DNA of 55,770 nt from Candidatus Thorarchaeota archaeon (GTDB taxonomy: Archaea > Asgardarchaeota > Thorarchaeia > Thorarchaeales > Thorarchaeaceae). Under the pieces are notes generated by a model. That model was not told where the DNA came from, did not search any database, and saw only the letters and a list, made by a program, of their open reading frames with translations. Position numbers and translations under genes: made by a program. Position 1 is the first letter of the stretch, and every line of letters starts with the position of its first letter. Of the stretch, positions 8,642 through 17,606 are shown in pieces. The DNA lies in contig CP070761.1 of NCBI GenBank assembly GCA_020348985.1, positions 441,980 through 497,749 of the forward strand, written 5' to 3'.

Positions 8642-9634
8642 ATGAAACTCGGAGAGATGGGCGAACGAGCGTTTCTGTCCAGCATACGCGACTTTGTATC
8701 GGAGATAGAGGGAAGTGTCTTGGGATTCGATGAAGATGCTTCTGACTTCCCTTTGGATAAGGGCACCAGTCTTGTTGTCAATGTGGATACATTTGTTGGT
8801 TCAACCGATTGGCTACCTGGTATGACAGAGGCTCAAGTAGGAAGGAAGACCGCAGTCATGGCACTGAGTGACATTGTCGCCAAGGGGGCTAAGGCCAAGG
8901 CAACTATGCTCTCACTAAGTGTTCCTGCTGAATCCGAAGTAAAGAAGGCTGAGGAGCTGATTCGCGGTTTTTCCCAGTTTTGTCTGAAATCTGACGTTCC
9001 TTTCATCGGAGGAGATGTTGGCACTACCCCGGACACGGTTCTTACGGCAATCGCTCTCGGTATTGCAGAGTCGGAGAGAATCGTAACAAGAGGCGGCGCA
9101 AATGAGGGTGACACGATTGCAGTAACCTCGCCGTTCGGACTGACCTCGATAGCGTTCAAGATCTTGATTGACGGTCTGGGAGCCGAAGAATCACTGAGAA
9201 TGGAGGCTATCAAGGCTGCGTACAAACCTAGGATTGATTTTGGTCTTGTGGCGGCATTGTCCAAACAAGTTGCCGTGTCAAGCGCAATGGACAGTAGTGA
9301 TGGTCTTGGAATAACTCTCAACACAATGGCTTCACAATGCCAACTTGCTTTCGTCATAGACCACGTGCCCGCAGCGGAAGGAGTCGACGAATTCGCAAAG
9401 AAGAACCGTCTGAACCCTTTGGATCTAGTGATGCGAGGAGGAGAGGAGTTTGCGCTCGTCCTCACAATTCCTGAAAAGAAACTGGATGATGCATTACGCA
9501 TAGCCGAGAAAGAACAGGCCATCCTCATCCCTATCGGCACAGTTGTGAAGGGAGAGGGAGTTTCACTAAAGTCATCTGAAGGACTCATAGATATTTCAGC
9601 AGAAGGCTATGACAGCTTTAGGGAATGGCGCTGA
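8642..9634 (+). CDS. thiL: Thiamine-monophosphate kinase
   Basis: 330 residues of the AIR-synthase/PurM-like fold. Typical ThiL motifs are GFDEDASDF (metal and nucleotide binding), ALSDIVAKGAKA, FIGGDVG and AMDSSDGLG. ThiL phosphorylates thiamine phosphate to the active cofactor thiamine diphosphate. The length matches the family. The last codons overlap the radical SAM gene (possible ATG starts at 9625 and 9634), so the two are probably co-transcribed. Confidence 0.9.
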   Translation: MKLGEMGERAFLSSIRDFVSEIEGSVLGFDEDASDFPLDKGTSLVVNVDTFVGSTDWLPGMTEAQVGRKTAVMALSDIVAKGAKAKATMLSLSVPAESEVKKAEELIRGFSQFCLKSDVPFIGGDVGTTPDTVLTAIALGIAESERIVTRGGANEGDTIAVTSPFGLTSIAFKILIDGLGAEESLRMEAIKAAYKPRIDFGLVAALSKQVAVSSAMDSSDGLGITLNTMASQCQLAFVIDHVPAAEGVDEFAKKNRLNPLDLVMRGGEEFALVLTIPEKKLDDALRIAEKEQAILIPIGTVVKGEGVSLKSSEGLIDISAEGYDSFREWR

Positions 9635-11358
9635 TGGACCGTATCGTAATTGTCGACGGATATGTCGATGAACCTACTTGTCTCGGCGTTCCACCATACA
9701 TCAGCACATATCCCCGCTATATTTCCGGAGCCATCTGGACTCACTCCGTCGGCACAGAAGTCGTATACCAGACCATCGATCAAGTTCGGTCCTTCAAAGA
9801 GAGTGCATTCGACACGTGGGCCAGTGCAGACATGATATTGTTGATTGCAGGCATGATCGTGCCAGGGAAGTACACTGGCGGCAACCCGATATCGGTCAGA
9901 GAGGCTTATCGGTTCTTCTCGCAGGGTCGGATTGGGAACATTCCGAAGTTGCTCGTCGGTCCGTGGGGGCGACATGGATGCGGCTTGGAGGGTGGGAAGC
10001 TCGCCCTCAGTTCCGAAGTCCTGTCACCACCTTTTGACTACATTGTGTCAGGAGATCCGGAGGTAGTGATTGGGCTTCTGGCAAGCAGTGAGTGGAATCT
10101 TGAAGCTGTGGATTTGGGAGCTGTACGAGAGTCTTCGGAAACGATAGAAGAATACGCATTAAGAGGCACTCGTGTGGTAAAACAACATCCTGGTCACCGA
10201 CGTGGCTATCTGATCTGTGAGATTGAAACGTATCGCGGCTGTCCCAGGTACGTATCAGGGGGGTGCTCATTTTGCATCGAACCTCTTTCAGGTGAGCCGG
10301 AGGAACGAGCTCCGTCTGGAATCATCAAGGAAGTCGAGGCACTCTATAATCAAGGAGTTACTGCCTTCAGGATTGGACGACAGGCTGATCTTTTTACCTA
10401 TGGGTCGGACGAAATGGGAGTGGAGGAGTTTCCAACGCCAAATCCAGCTGTTATCGACAATCTGTTTGCCAAGATCCGTCACGTTGCTCCCAAACTGGAA
10501 GTGTTGCACATAGACAACGTCAATCCCGGGACGATAGCCAGACATGTTGAAGAGAGCAAGCTAGTGGCCAAGGCAATCATAAGACACCATACCCCTGGTG
10601 ATGTGGCGGCTTTGGGTGTAGAATCGGTGGACCCCGAAGTCATCCGCCGGAACAACCTGAAGGCAACAGAAGAAGAGGCTATGGCTGCCGTTCGGACATT
10701 GAACGAGGTCGGTGGAGATAGAACTGAGTGGGGAATTCCTCATCTGTTGCCTGGAATCAACCTTGTGTACGGACTCGATGGCGAAACCAGTCAGACTCTC
10801 GAATACAACTTCGCATTTCTACAGAAGATTGTTGACGAAGGGTTGACGCTTCGTCGCATCAACATCCGTCAGGTAATTGGCTATCAGGGAACCCGCATTT
10901 CTGGGAAGCAACGGTCCCGAATCAGGCGCCACGAATTCATCTCACACAAGGATGAGATACGCCAGAAGATCGACAAGACGATGATTGAGAGGGTCGCCCC
11001 AAAGGGGACAATTCTAAGGACTGCTTTCTTTGAACGTCATGAAGGCAAAACATCACTCTTGCGGCAATTGGGCTCATACCCTCTTCTATGCCACATGCCC
11101 AATTCTGAATACCAGTTCGAAAAGGCTGACGTATTCGTTGTTGACCATGGGCCTCGTTCATTGACTGTTCTCCCTTTTCCTCTCGATCTCTCATCGGCAA
11201 CTCTGGCTCAATTGAAGAGGATTCCAGGTTTCGGAGCAAAAAGAGCTCGTCGAATCAAGACAGGAGGTCCCTATCACAGTATCAAAGATCTGGAAGACGT
11301 ACTGGAGATGGAACTTCCTCAATGGCTGGAACACGTTCTAAAATTCGATGAGAAGTAA
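9625..11358 (+). CDS. Radical SAM protein with C-terminal helix-hairpin-helix
   Basis: 577 residues. Residues 1 to about 180 look like a cobalamin-binding-type alpha/beta domain. The cluster-binding segment is RGCPRYVSGGCSFC, with an expanded spacing between the first and second cysteine, seen in a group of archaeal radical SAM proteins. The middle has ESVDPEVIRRNNLKATEEE and IPHLLPGINLVYGLDGET. The C terminus has LAQLKRIPGFGAKRARRIK, a helix-hairpin-helix that suggests nucleic acid contact. The substrate is unknown. Its link to thiL is positional only. Confidence 0.8.
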   Translation: MALMDRIVIVDGYVDEPTCLGVPPYISTYPRYISGAIWTHSVGTEVVYQTIDQVRSFKESAFDTWASADMILLIAGMIVPGKYTGGNPISVREAYRFFSQGRIGNIPKLLVGPWGRHGCGLEGGKLALSSEVLSPPFDYIVSGDPEVVIGLLASSEWNLEAVDLGAVRESSETIEEYALRGTRVVKQHPGHRRGYLICEIETYRGCPRYVSGGCSFCIEPLSGEPEERAPSGIIKEVEALYNQGVTAFRIGRQADLFTYGSDEMGVEEFPTPNPAVIDNLFAKIRHVAPKLEVLHIDNVNPGTIARHVEESKLVAKAIIRHHTPGDVAALGVESVDPEVIRRNNLKATEEEAMAAVRTLNEVGGDRTEWGIPHLLPGINLVYGLDGETSQTLEYNFAFLQKIVDEGLTLRRINIRQVIGYQGTRISGKQRSRIRRHEFISHKDEIRQKIDKTMIERVAPKGTILRTAFFERHEGKTSLLRQLGSYPLLCHMPNSEYQFEKADVFVVDHGPRSLTVLPFPLDLSSATLAQLKRIPGFGAKRARRIKTGGPYHSIKDLEDVLEMELPQWLEHVLKFDEK

Positions 11359-11361
11359 TGG

Positions 11362-11462
11362 CGGGCCCGATGAGATTCGAACTCATGAACTCCAACTGAC
11401 TTCGAACCGCAGAGTACGGTTCCTAGAAGGCTGGCGCCCTATCCAGGCTAGGCAACGGGCCC
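11362..11462 (-). tRNA. tRNA-Arg (TCT) with 26-nt intron
   Basis: A 101-nt gene whose mature form is 75 nt. The acceptor GGGCCCG pairs with CGGGCCC, the discriminator is G, and CCA is encoded. The anticodon stem CCAGC/GTTGG encloses CTTCTA, giving anticodon TCT. The intron is 11398-11423, at the canonical 37/38 position. A textbook bulge-helix-bulge forms: CTTC (32-35) pairs with intron GAAG, with 3-nt bulges TA|G and TC|A, and the intron's GAACCG pairs with CGGTTC. A TATA-like CTTTATG lies at 11489-11495. Confidence 0.95.
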
Positions 11463-11574
11463 TACGACAGCGGTCAATCTTGTGTAGTCATAAAGCTTTC
11501 CGCCCGGTAGGTCAGCTCAGGGACTTGAAGCCAGACGAACAACCAATTTGTCAACAGAGCAAAGGAACAGAGAC

Positions 11575-11638
11575 GGGGGTCTGAAAGACCCCCTGGAGTT
11601 GGACGAGTGTGTGAAACCAAAGATGGTTCTCGTCCAAC
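11575..11638. other. Two adjacent strong hairpins in a 220-bp intergenic region
   Basis: GGGGGTCT (11575-11582) and AGACCCCC (11586-11593) form an 8-bp stem with a 3-nt loop. GTTGGACGAG (11598-11607) and CTCGTCCAAC (11629-11638) form a 10-bp stem that contains an inner AACCA/TGGTT stem closed by AAGA. They lie between the upstream side of tRNA-Arg and the 3' end of a small membrane-protein gene. They could be a terminator pair or part of a small RNA. No known RNA family was recognised. Confidence 0.5.
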
Positions 11639-11684
11639 GGTGTAGGGTATTGGTCTGTATGAATACATCCTCCACCCGGGCCAA

Positions 11685-11921
11685 TCAAAGCACCACAAAT
11701 GAAGGAGGATACATTACGAAGTACTGAACTACTATCGCGAGAAGAATGCCGCTGAAAACAAGTCCTTTCCCTCTTTTCGTATTGGCTTCAGTGAACCAAA
11801 GTATTGCACCAGCAAGGATAACAATCACGGCTGACACTCTGCCAATGAAGATGAGAAACTCCCATATCTCAGCAAAGTAGCTTGCAATCATCGCCGCGAA
11901 GTCTGAGAGAGGGCTCAGCAT
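11685..11921 (-). CDS. Small two-helix membrane protein
   Basis: 78 residues from the chosen ATG, with two hydrophobic helices (FLIFIGRVSAVIVILAGAIL and VFSGILLAIVVQYFVMYP) joined by a short basic linker (EANTKRGKG). A TATA-like AGTTTATAT at 11970-11978 places transcription start near 11947, ruling out the longest reading. ATG at 11921 has an AAGGTG element upstream; a leaderless GTG at 11945 is the alternative. The family was not recognised. The topology resembles small pilin-like or transporter-accessory proteins, but no homology is claimed. Confidence 0.55.
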   Translation of the reverse strand: MLSPLSDFAAMIASYFAEIWEFLIFIGRVSAVIVILAGAILWFTEANTKRGKGLVFSGILLAIVVQYFVMYPPSFVVL

Positions 11922-11999
11922 TTCGATCACATGCACCTTCTTCACCGATACTGAACTGCTGCTGTAGCAATATAAACTCATGAAGGATTCTTGGCTCCT

Positions 12000-12800
12000 C
12001 TACTCACCCATGAGTCCTTCACAAAAAGCATGAATATTCTTTCCAAGATCCTCGTGATTGTAACCACCCTCTAGGATAGCATAACGTCGACCGTCGCAAT
12101 TCTGTTCAGCAAACTCGAACATTAGCTGTCCAATCTTTCCAAATGCTTCAGTCGTCAAGTTGCTTCCCCAGCACTTCTCGTATTGATCAAAGCCGGCCGA
12201 AGCAGCAATGATATCAACATCTGGGCTTGCATCCAATGATCGTTTGACATCCGCAAGGTATGCTTCATCGCCATGTCCCCTTGGATTGTGTATAGCAATT
12301 CCTTTGCGATGTCCTAGAATGTTGATATTTCCATCACCTTCATGCAAATCGAAGTCCAGAATGAAAGCGGACTCTATCTTCTTGTCTGCGAGAAGGTCAA
12401 GAAGCGAGATACAGACGTTGTTGTAGTAGCAGAAACCCCAGTAAGTGCCACGGGAGGCGTGATGTCCTGGTGGTCGCAGAAGTCCGAACGCCGGTTCTCC
12501 GCCTAGAGATATTCTGGCTGTCTGGATTGATCCGCCTGCAGCTAAGGCTGCCATCTCCGCAAGTAGATTCGAACGTATGTACTCACTGTCATGTTTGACC
12601 TCCCTCAACACATGAGGATCGTGCGCTCTGAGAATCTCTTCCCTGGTTGCCGGTCGTGCTTCTATGACCTCGTAATGCGAATAGCTCTCTAGAGTCTTGA
12701 AGGCACTGTCCAAGCGTCCTGGCGCCCCTGCAGGCGTGCCATCGTAGGACTCCTTCATCTTGGTATGAGTGACAACCTTCACGTTTAGGAGTTGAAGCAT
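12000..12800 (-). CDS. Histone deacetylase family protein (HDAC/AcuC/APAH-like)
   Basis: A zinc-dependent deacetylase-fold protein of about 266 residues from the chosen ATG. It has the HDAC core: LLRPPGHHAS with the paired active-site histidines, ILDFDLHEGDG with the metal-binding Asp/His, IIAASAGFDQ, and EGGYNHEDLG at the end. Archaeal members may act on acetyl-lysine proteins, acetylpolyamines or acetoin-related substrates; the substrate cannot be decided here. The frame extends upstream to 12896, but the family normally begins near NVKVVTHTKM. Confidence 0.88.
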   Translation of the reverse strand: MLQLLNVKVVTHTKMKESYDGTPAGAPGRLDSAFKTLESYSHYEVIEARPATREEILRAHDPHVLREVKHDSEYIRSNLLAEMAALAAGGSIQTARISLGGEPAFGLLRPPGHHASRGTYWGFCYYNNVCISLLDLLADKKIESAFILDFDLHEGDGNINILGHRKGIAIHNPRGHGDEAYLADVKRSLDASPDVDIIAASAGFDQYEKCWGSNLTTEAFGKIGQLMFEFAEQNCDGRRYAILEGGYNHEDLGKNIHAFCEGLMGE

Positions 12801-12923
12801 CGCACAATATCTGTGTATTGCAGCATGGGCACTGCCATACATCGACCGTTGGGAGATCTTTTGTGGAGAATCCCAGTGAATTGTCCAGCAATCCACTGGG
12901 ACTTGTTGTACACTCTTCGCTGT

Positions 12924-14252
12924 CTAGTTCTTCTTGCCCGATCCTGTTTCAGGAATGGCAAGACTACCCAAAGAATCTCTCATCAGTCCGTTGAAGTCGA
13001 AGCCCATCATTCTTGCCATCATCATCATTGGCAGAAGGACATTGGCAAAGACCTGAAATGCGCCAGCCCCGCCGGCACCCTCCTCTCCGTCCGCGCCTCC
13101 CATTCCACCGAACAGTGTCACATCACCTATGTCAATCTGCTCGTAGATGGCCGGCAGAATCTGGAGGAAATCTCTAGCAAAGGCCTGCGGGGAGTAGTCT
13201 CTCGCAGCCTCCAGGGTCTTTTTGATACCCTCGGCTTCTGCACTAGTGACCTTCAGGATCTTCTCGGCATCAGCCTCTGCGACAACACTAATTCTTTCTG
13301 CTTCAGCCCTGGCCTCTTGCAGAATGCGTTGTGCTTGCACTTCTACCTCTTGTTTGATCTTGCGTTGTTTCTCGGCTTCTGCTCCGAGTTTCGCTACCTC
13401 AAGATCCCTTTCGGCATCAACCTCAGCCTGTTGCTTCTCGTACCTCTTCTGCATCAAATCTTTCTGGAGCTCTATTTCAAGAACGCTCTGCTCACGTCTC
13501 TTCTCATCCTCCTGAATGGCTCTAAGCTGTTCCTGTTCCTGAACCCCAATTGCCCTATCTCGTTCGATTTCTTTTGCACGCACAACCTTAGTTCTCTCAA
13601 TATCCCGCGTTCCTGTTGCCTGCTCCGCCTCGATCAGGGCGATCTGAGCCAAACGATGCATTTCTGCTTCCCTTGGCTTTGACATGTCTCGTAGAAACGA
13701 CTCGTTTACGACAACGACGTCGACAAGCTCGACAGTGACAACCTTGAGACCCCATTCACTGACAATGTCAATCAGTTCTTTCTTGATGGCCTCGATAATC
13801 ACTTGTCGTTCTTCTAGGATTTCCTCAACAGCCAGCTGTGCACATGCAGTTCTGATGACCGACTCGATAATTGCAGTCAGGCGTTGAGGTATCTCCTTCC
13901 ACAACACATTGTTGATTGTGGCGATGGCATTCTCTGCCTGCCACTGAAGTACGGCACTCAACCTAATCTTCTGTTTTTCCTTCGATAGCACCGATTCTGC
14001 AGAGATGTTCAGCTGTTGAACTGTTCTGTCTACTGCTAGAATGCGGTCAAAGAAGGGAATTCTCACAACCATGCCGCCCTCACCCTGCTTGATGGCCTTA
14101 CCCCTGCGGAGATGTACATAGAAGACGTTCGGGTCAAAGATGCGAACATACTTTCTGATGTAAAACGCAAGGAGGATGACAATCAGAATCCCGAAGGAGC
14201 CGATTGCCAAAGCAGGATTCTGGGCGATTAAATCAAAGAAACTTTGAAGCAT
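12924..14252 (-). CDS. Flotillin-like SPFH/band 7 membrane protein
   Basis: 442 residues with an N-terminal membrane helix (about 15-33), an SPFH domain (about 35-190), a long Glu/Ala/Arg-rich coiled coil (about 200-350) and a Gly/Met-rich C-terminal segment. This is the flotillin layout, in which oligomers scaffold membrane microdomains. The NfeD-like gene lies directly upstream on the same strand, reproducing the conserved SPFH-NfeD pairing of bacteria and archaea. Confidence 0.88.
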   Translation of the reverse strand: MLQSFFDLIAQNPALAIGSFGILIVILLAFYIRKYVRIFDPNVFYVHLRRGKAIKQGEGGMVVRIPFFDRILAVDRTVQQLNISAESVLSKEKQKIRLSAVLQWQAENAIATINNVLWKEIPQRLTAIIESVIRTACAQLAVEEILEERQVIIEAIKKELIDIVSEWGLKVVTVELVDVVVVNESFLRDMSKPREAEMHRLAQIALIEAEQATGTRDIERTKVVRAKEIERDRAIGVQEQEQLRAIQEDEKRREQSVLEIELQKDLMQKRYEKQQAEVDAERDLEVAKLGAEAEKQRKIKQEVEVQAQRILQEARAEAERISVVAEADAEKILKVTSAEAEGIKKTLEAARDYSPQAFARDFLQILPAIYEQIDIGDVTLFGGMGGADGEEGAGGAGAFQVFANVLLPMMMMARMMGFDFNGLMRDSLGSLAIPETGSGKKN

Positions 14253-14383
14253 CTGTTGCTCTACTCACGACCTACATTTTCTGAGTGAATTGAGACTTTG
14301 AGAAGTTCGTGACGATTAGAGTGACTATCGTGCAACATTCCTAGATCCGACTGAGCATGCAAAATGATACATTTTCCTCTCAC

Positions 14384-14405
14384 AATCTTTCAAATGAGAA
14401 AGATT
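14384..14405. terminator. Hairpin between the NfeD-like and flotillin-like genes
   Basis: AATCTTTC (14384-14391) and GAAAGATT (14398-14405) form a perfect 8-bp stem with a 6-nt loop in the 265-bp spacer. It may separate the two transcripts or attenuate read-through. A TATA-like ATTTATATC on the minus strand near 14508-14516 suggests the flotillin gene also has its own promoter. Confidence 0.35.
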
Positions 14406-14517
14406 CGATTGGCTCATCTGGCTCTATTCACGCAACCTCGGTACGAAGGTCTCTCCGAGTCCTTTCCTCTCGGAAGTCTCACACTCATGGTTAATTTGGA
14501 ATTCTGTTGATATAAAT

Positions 14518-15408
14518 CTAAGCAGCAATCTCTGAATTTCTGTCCTTCTTTCGTCCACTTTGTTTAGACTGACCCTTGGCAACCTCTTCTCTCGAGTCAA
14601 CATATACTAGCTTCTCGTTAGCGGACACAATGTAGAGTGGTGTACCCTTCTCATATACAATATCCTTCTTGAGTGAGCGAGCATGAAACCTACGCAACCC
14701 CATCTCTGTTTCAAGCCTGACTTCGCCAAAGTCATCTCTAATAGTAGTGGCTGCTTCAACTTTCCTTCCAACAATGTGGCGGGGGCGAATCAGAAACCCT
14801 GATTCAACAAACACCCGGCCCAGAAATGTGTGAACGCCGTACACTACCAAGAATACTCCAATCAAGTGGAAGCCAAGTTTCGCAAAGAAAGGCCAGAGTA
14901 GTCCTTCATAATAGACAACGCTACCGATGAATCCAAAGCTGACAAGACTTGTTCCAATCGTAACACCAAGTGGGGCCCCGCCCTTTGTTTCGAAGAATCC
15001 AGAGTGACTCTCAGTTTCAGTAATGACTCCAGGGTCAAAGCCCTCCTTGTAATCGTGTTCGTGTTCTACATGGCTGCCCACATCATGATCGACAGGATGA
15101 TGGAATTCTTTCTCGACGTCATGATCCACGTCGTGATCTGTATCATGTTCAATCTCATGTTCCACTCCATGATCGTAGGCATGATCGACATCATGATCCA
15201 CGTCATGGTCCATGTCATAATCCTTCTCAACTCCGTGGTCTGCCCCATGGTCATAGTCTTTCTCTACATCATGCTCTGTTCCATGATCAGACATTACGGA
15301 GAAAACCCGTCCAAGTATGAACATTCCAAAGGTGTAGAACAAACCAACAACCAGAATTCCCACTGAGACCTCCCTAAGCAAAGCTGCTACTGCGGCTAGT
15401 TCCTGCAT
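14518..15408 (-). CDS. NfeD-like membrane protein with His/Asp-rich loop
   Basis: 296 residues. The first membrane helix is about 12-35. A hydrophilic segment of about 80 residues follows (about 40-122), built from degenerate D/E-H-D/G-V repeats such as DHDVDHDVDHAYDHGVEH. Two or three further membrane helices follow (about 145-200). The C-terminal beta domain beginning HIVGRKVEAATTIRDDFGEV resembles the NfeD OB-fold. NfeD proteins partner with flotillins, and the neighbouring gene is one. The repeated His and acidic residues suggest divalent metal binding, which is inference. Confidence 0.7.
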   Translation of the reverse strand: MQELAAVAALLREVSVGILVVGLFYTFGMFILGRVFSVMSDHGTEHDVEKDYDHGADHGVEKDYDMDHDVDHDVDHAYDHGVEHEIEHDTDHDVDHDVEKEFHHPVDHDVGSHVEHEHDYKEGFDPGVITETESHSGFFETKGGAPLGVTIGTSLVSFGFIGSVVYYEGLLWPFFAKLGFHLIGVFLVVYGVHTFLGRVFVESGFLIRPRHIVGRKVEAATTIRDDFGEVRLETEMGLRRFHARSLKKDIVYEKGTPLYIVSANEKLVYVDSREEVAKGQSKQSGRKKDRNSEIAA

Positions 15409-15483
15409 TCCCTTATCCGCTGGCTCCTATCCAGTTCAGTCAGCGTTCGAAAGCGCTTACTCATGTTTACTTACGCGTTTGTT

Positions 15484-15492
15484 GATATAAAG
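15484..15492 (-). promoter_or_regulatory. TATA box for the NfeD-like gene
   Basis: The minus-strand sequence CTTTATATC lies about 76 bp upstream of the NfeD-like ATG. It predicts a leader of about 50 nt. Confidence 0.5.
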
Positions 15493-15596
15493 CTGAGTAA
15501 CCAATCAATGCAAAACGAAAGGGATTGAGCAAACAGAGGTGCTATCCGTCTGCTCCAAACTCGAATGAAAGGTGGATGGGGCGAAGATTGTTCGCC

Positions 15597-15905
15597 CTAC
15601 CCGAAGAGACTTCCGAGTCCTGCAGTGAACTCTTCTTCCTCTTCCTTCTCTTCTTCCTTCTTCTCCTCTTTGGCCTCAGCTTTTGCTTCAGCTGCTGCTG
15701 CACCTGCTGGTGCTGCTACAGCCATTGGCATGGATGCACCTTTAAGGACCTCTTCAATGTCGACGTCCTTTAGGGCAGCGATTAGCGCCTTTATCCTGCC
15801 CTTGTCAGCCTTGACACCGGCCGCCTCTAGGACAGTTTCCATGCTTTTGGCGGTAACTTTCTGACCTGCCTTGTGGAGCAGAAGTGCGCCATATACGTAC
15901 TCCAT
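15597..15905 (-). CDS. rpl12: Large ribosomal subunit protein P1 (L12)
   Basis: 102 residues beginning [19 protein letters not shown] hinge rich in Ala and charged Lys/Glu leads to the conserved acidic tail ending GLGSLFG, which recruits translation GTPases. It is the last gene of the minus-strand rpl11-rpl1-rpl10-rpl12 operon. It binds as dimers to the C terminus of P0/L10, encoded 19 bp upstream. Confidence 0.97.
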   Translation of the reverse strand: MEYVYGALLLHKAGQKVTAKSMETVLEAAGVKADKGRIKALIAALKDVDIEEVLKGASMPMAVAAPAGAAAAEAKAEAKEEKKEEEKEEEEEFTAGLGSLFG

Positions 15906-15924
15906 AGTTTTTACCTCTAATTAC

Positions 15925-16941
15925 TCATCCAAATAGGCCGCCTATTCCCGCGACCGCTTCTTCGTCGTCCTCATCCTCTTCAGGTTCTTCTTCTGTTTCT
16001 GCTGGTTCAACAGCCTTGTCCTCAGTAACAGCTGCCGCAGCCGCGTGAACCTGTCCAAGGACCTCAGCTGGGATTGTCTCTGGATCCCGTTGGGCCAGAG
16101 CAGAAGCCAATGCAAATGCTTCACCGCTAGCCTTCGAAAGGAATTCAGGGAGCAAGTCTGGGGAGAAGAAGCTGATATTCAATGCAAGACTTCTAGCCTC
16201 TATTCCAGCCTTGGCAACCAACAACGCCATTGTCTCTTCAGTGGGATATCCTATGTTTATTGACAGATTTACTGCCAACTGATGACCTGCTACTACTTGA
16301 CCAAGAATCTCTTCAAGATCAATCTCAAAGCTGTCCGCAGTCAGAATCTCTCCCTCAGTGAAAGCGGCGATGAGCTTGAGCTGCAGTTCCATTGGCTCAA
16401 TGCCAAGCCGAGTCAGCATCTGAGCCATTGCATTGCTGATTGTTCCGCCTTCTTTGACCGCAACTACATCGTCTGTGATGTGGATTACTCCGCCTTTAAC
16501 TCTGGAAGGAATCTTCAGTGCTGCAAGTTCACTGATGAATGGACCTGGAGCTACACCAGTGTTCATAGCAGGCACCACGATATCTTTCGGAGATACCTGT
16601 CCTCCCTTGGCCGGTGCAGCAGCCTTGTTGTCACTCAAGAACTTGCTCAGCGTGAAAGGATCCTGATTACTGAAGATAAATGCCACAGGTCCTGTGACGA
16701 ACTCTGTGAGATCCTTTATTCCCTTCAACTTGGTCTGTTCAATCGCTCTAATCATCAGCGTGTTTCGGGCCATCCTTATAGTCGCAGAACCCCTGAGACT
16801 ATCCCTTATTCCATGAAGCTGCTTTGCACCTACACCCTCAACATTCACAAGCCCAACCATCTGGCTGTCTTCAATCTGAGATACAAGTGCTCCAACAGCG
16901 TCTATCTTCCATTGAGGTATCTTTCGTTCATAGACAGACAT
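15925..16941 (-). CDS. rpl10: Large ribosomal subunit protein P0 (L10)
   Basis: 338 residues, the archaeal/eukaryotic long form of L10. The N-terminal rRNA-binding domain includes RNTLMIRAIEQ. The insertion domain typical of P0 is present, helices for P1 binding are Ala-rich, and the tail ends GGLFG like the P1 tail. It forms the base of the ribosomal stalk. It follows rpl1 by 5 bp. Confidence 0.97.
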   Translation of the reverse strand: MSVYERKIPQWKIDAVGALVSQIEDSQMVGLVNVEGVGAKQLHGIRDSLRGSATIRMARNTLMIRAIEQTKLKGIKDLTEFVTGPVAFIFSNQDPFTLSKFLSDNKAAAPAKGGQVSPKDIVVPAMNTGVAPGPFISELAALKIPSRVKGGVIHITDDVVAVKEGGTISNAMAQMLTRLGIEPMELQLKLIAAFTEGEILTADSFEIDLEEILGQVVAGHQLAVNLSINIGYPTEETMALLVAKAGIEARSLALNISFFSPDLLPEFLSKASGEAFALASALAQRDPETIPAEVLGQVHAAAAAVTEDKAVEPAETEEEPEEDEDDEEAVAGIGGLFG

Positions 16942-16946
16942 CTATG

Positions 16947-17603
16947 TCACCTCTTTACGACCACACTGGGTCCCATTGTCGTTTTGACAATCAGACTACC
17001 CACCTTGTCAAGAAATCCTTTGCCTTCGATGAAGGTCAAGATGGACTGAACATTGTCTGCAATCTCTTGATCTCCCATTCTGACATGCCCAACCTTGACA
17101 TGGAAAGTGGGGGTGTTTCTCATTCTGACTTTCACAGTTCGATGATATTGACTAACAACTGCACTCAAGTCTGCTTGTGGTGGGAAAGGCTTGGGCATCT
17201 TGCCTCTTGGACCAAGGGCTTGTCCAAGATACCGACCAACAAGTGGCATTGAATCAAGAGATGCAATGAAGAAGTCATGACGCTTCGCAAGTGCCTTCCT
17301 TTCTCTCTTTTCTTCACCAAGCTTTGGAATGTCATCCTTCGAGACAACAGTCTCAGCACCTGCAGCCTTTGCCTTATCGGCGAACTCTCCATCACCAAAA
17401 GCACATACCTTTGCCGGAGGAAACAGAATGTTGGGAAGTACGACCTCCTGGTTTAGCCTGTTCTCAGGCTTTGAAACGTCAAGCTCTTTCTTTCTGAAAT
17501 TGACCGAAAGATCGAAGCTCTGTTCAAACTTGATCTTCTTCTCGGTTCCCTTCGCTCTAGCTTCAGCAATTGCCTCCACGATTGAATCAAGACTGTAGGA
17601 CAT
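16947..17603 (-). CDS. rpl1: Large ribosomal subunit protein L1
   Basis: 218 residues with the L1 signatures GKMPKPFPPQ and RMRNTPTFHVKVG. It forms the mobile L1 stalk at the E site. In archaea it often represses its own operon by binding mRNA that mimics its 23S site. It is spaced 3 bp from rpl11. Confidence 0.97.
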   Translation of the reverse strand: MSYSLDSIVEAIAEARAKGTEKKIKFEQSFDLSVNFRKKELDVSKPENRLNQEVVLPNILFPPAKVCAFGDGEFADKAKAAGAETVVSKDDIPKLGEEKRERKALAKRHDFFIASLDSMPLVGRYLGQALGPRGKMPKPFPPQADLSAVVSQYHRTVKVRMRNTPTFHVKVGHVRMGDQEIADNVQSILTFIEGKGFLDKVGSLIVKTTMGPSVVVKR

Positions 17604-17606
17604 CTT

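Noticed and set aside
8833..9588. 251-codon minus-strand frame
   Set aside because: It is wholly antisense to thiL, whose motifs are unambiguous. Ser/Ala/Pro-rich composition is typical of a shadow frame.
12792..13682. 296-codon plus-strand frame
   Set aside because: It lies antisense to the HDAC-like and flotillin-like genes, has low-complexity Leu/Phe/Ser/Cys content, and shows no motif.
15000..15300. Repeated catgatc-type units as a CRISPR-like array
   Set aside because: Units are short, degenerate and in frame with an encoded His/Asp repeat. There are no unique spacers and no cas genes.
15004..15366. 120-codon plus-strand frame rich in Met/Val/Ile
   Set aside because: It is the reverse-strand reading of the His/Asp repeat of the NfeD-like gene.
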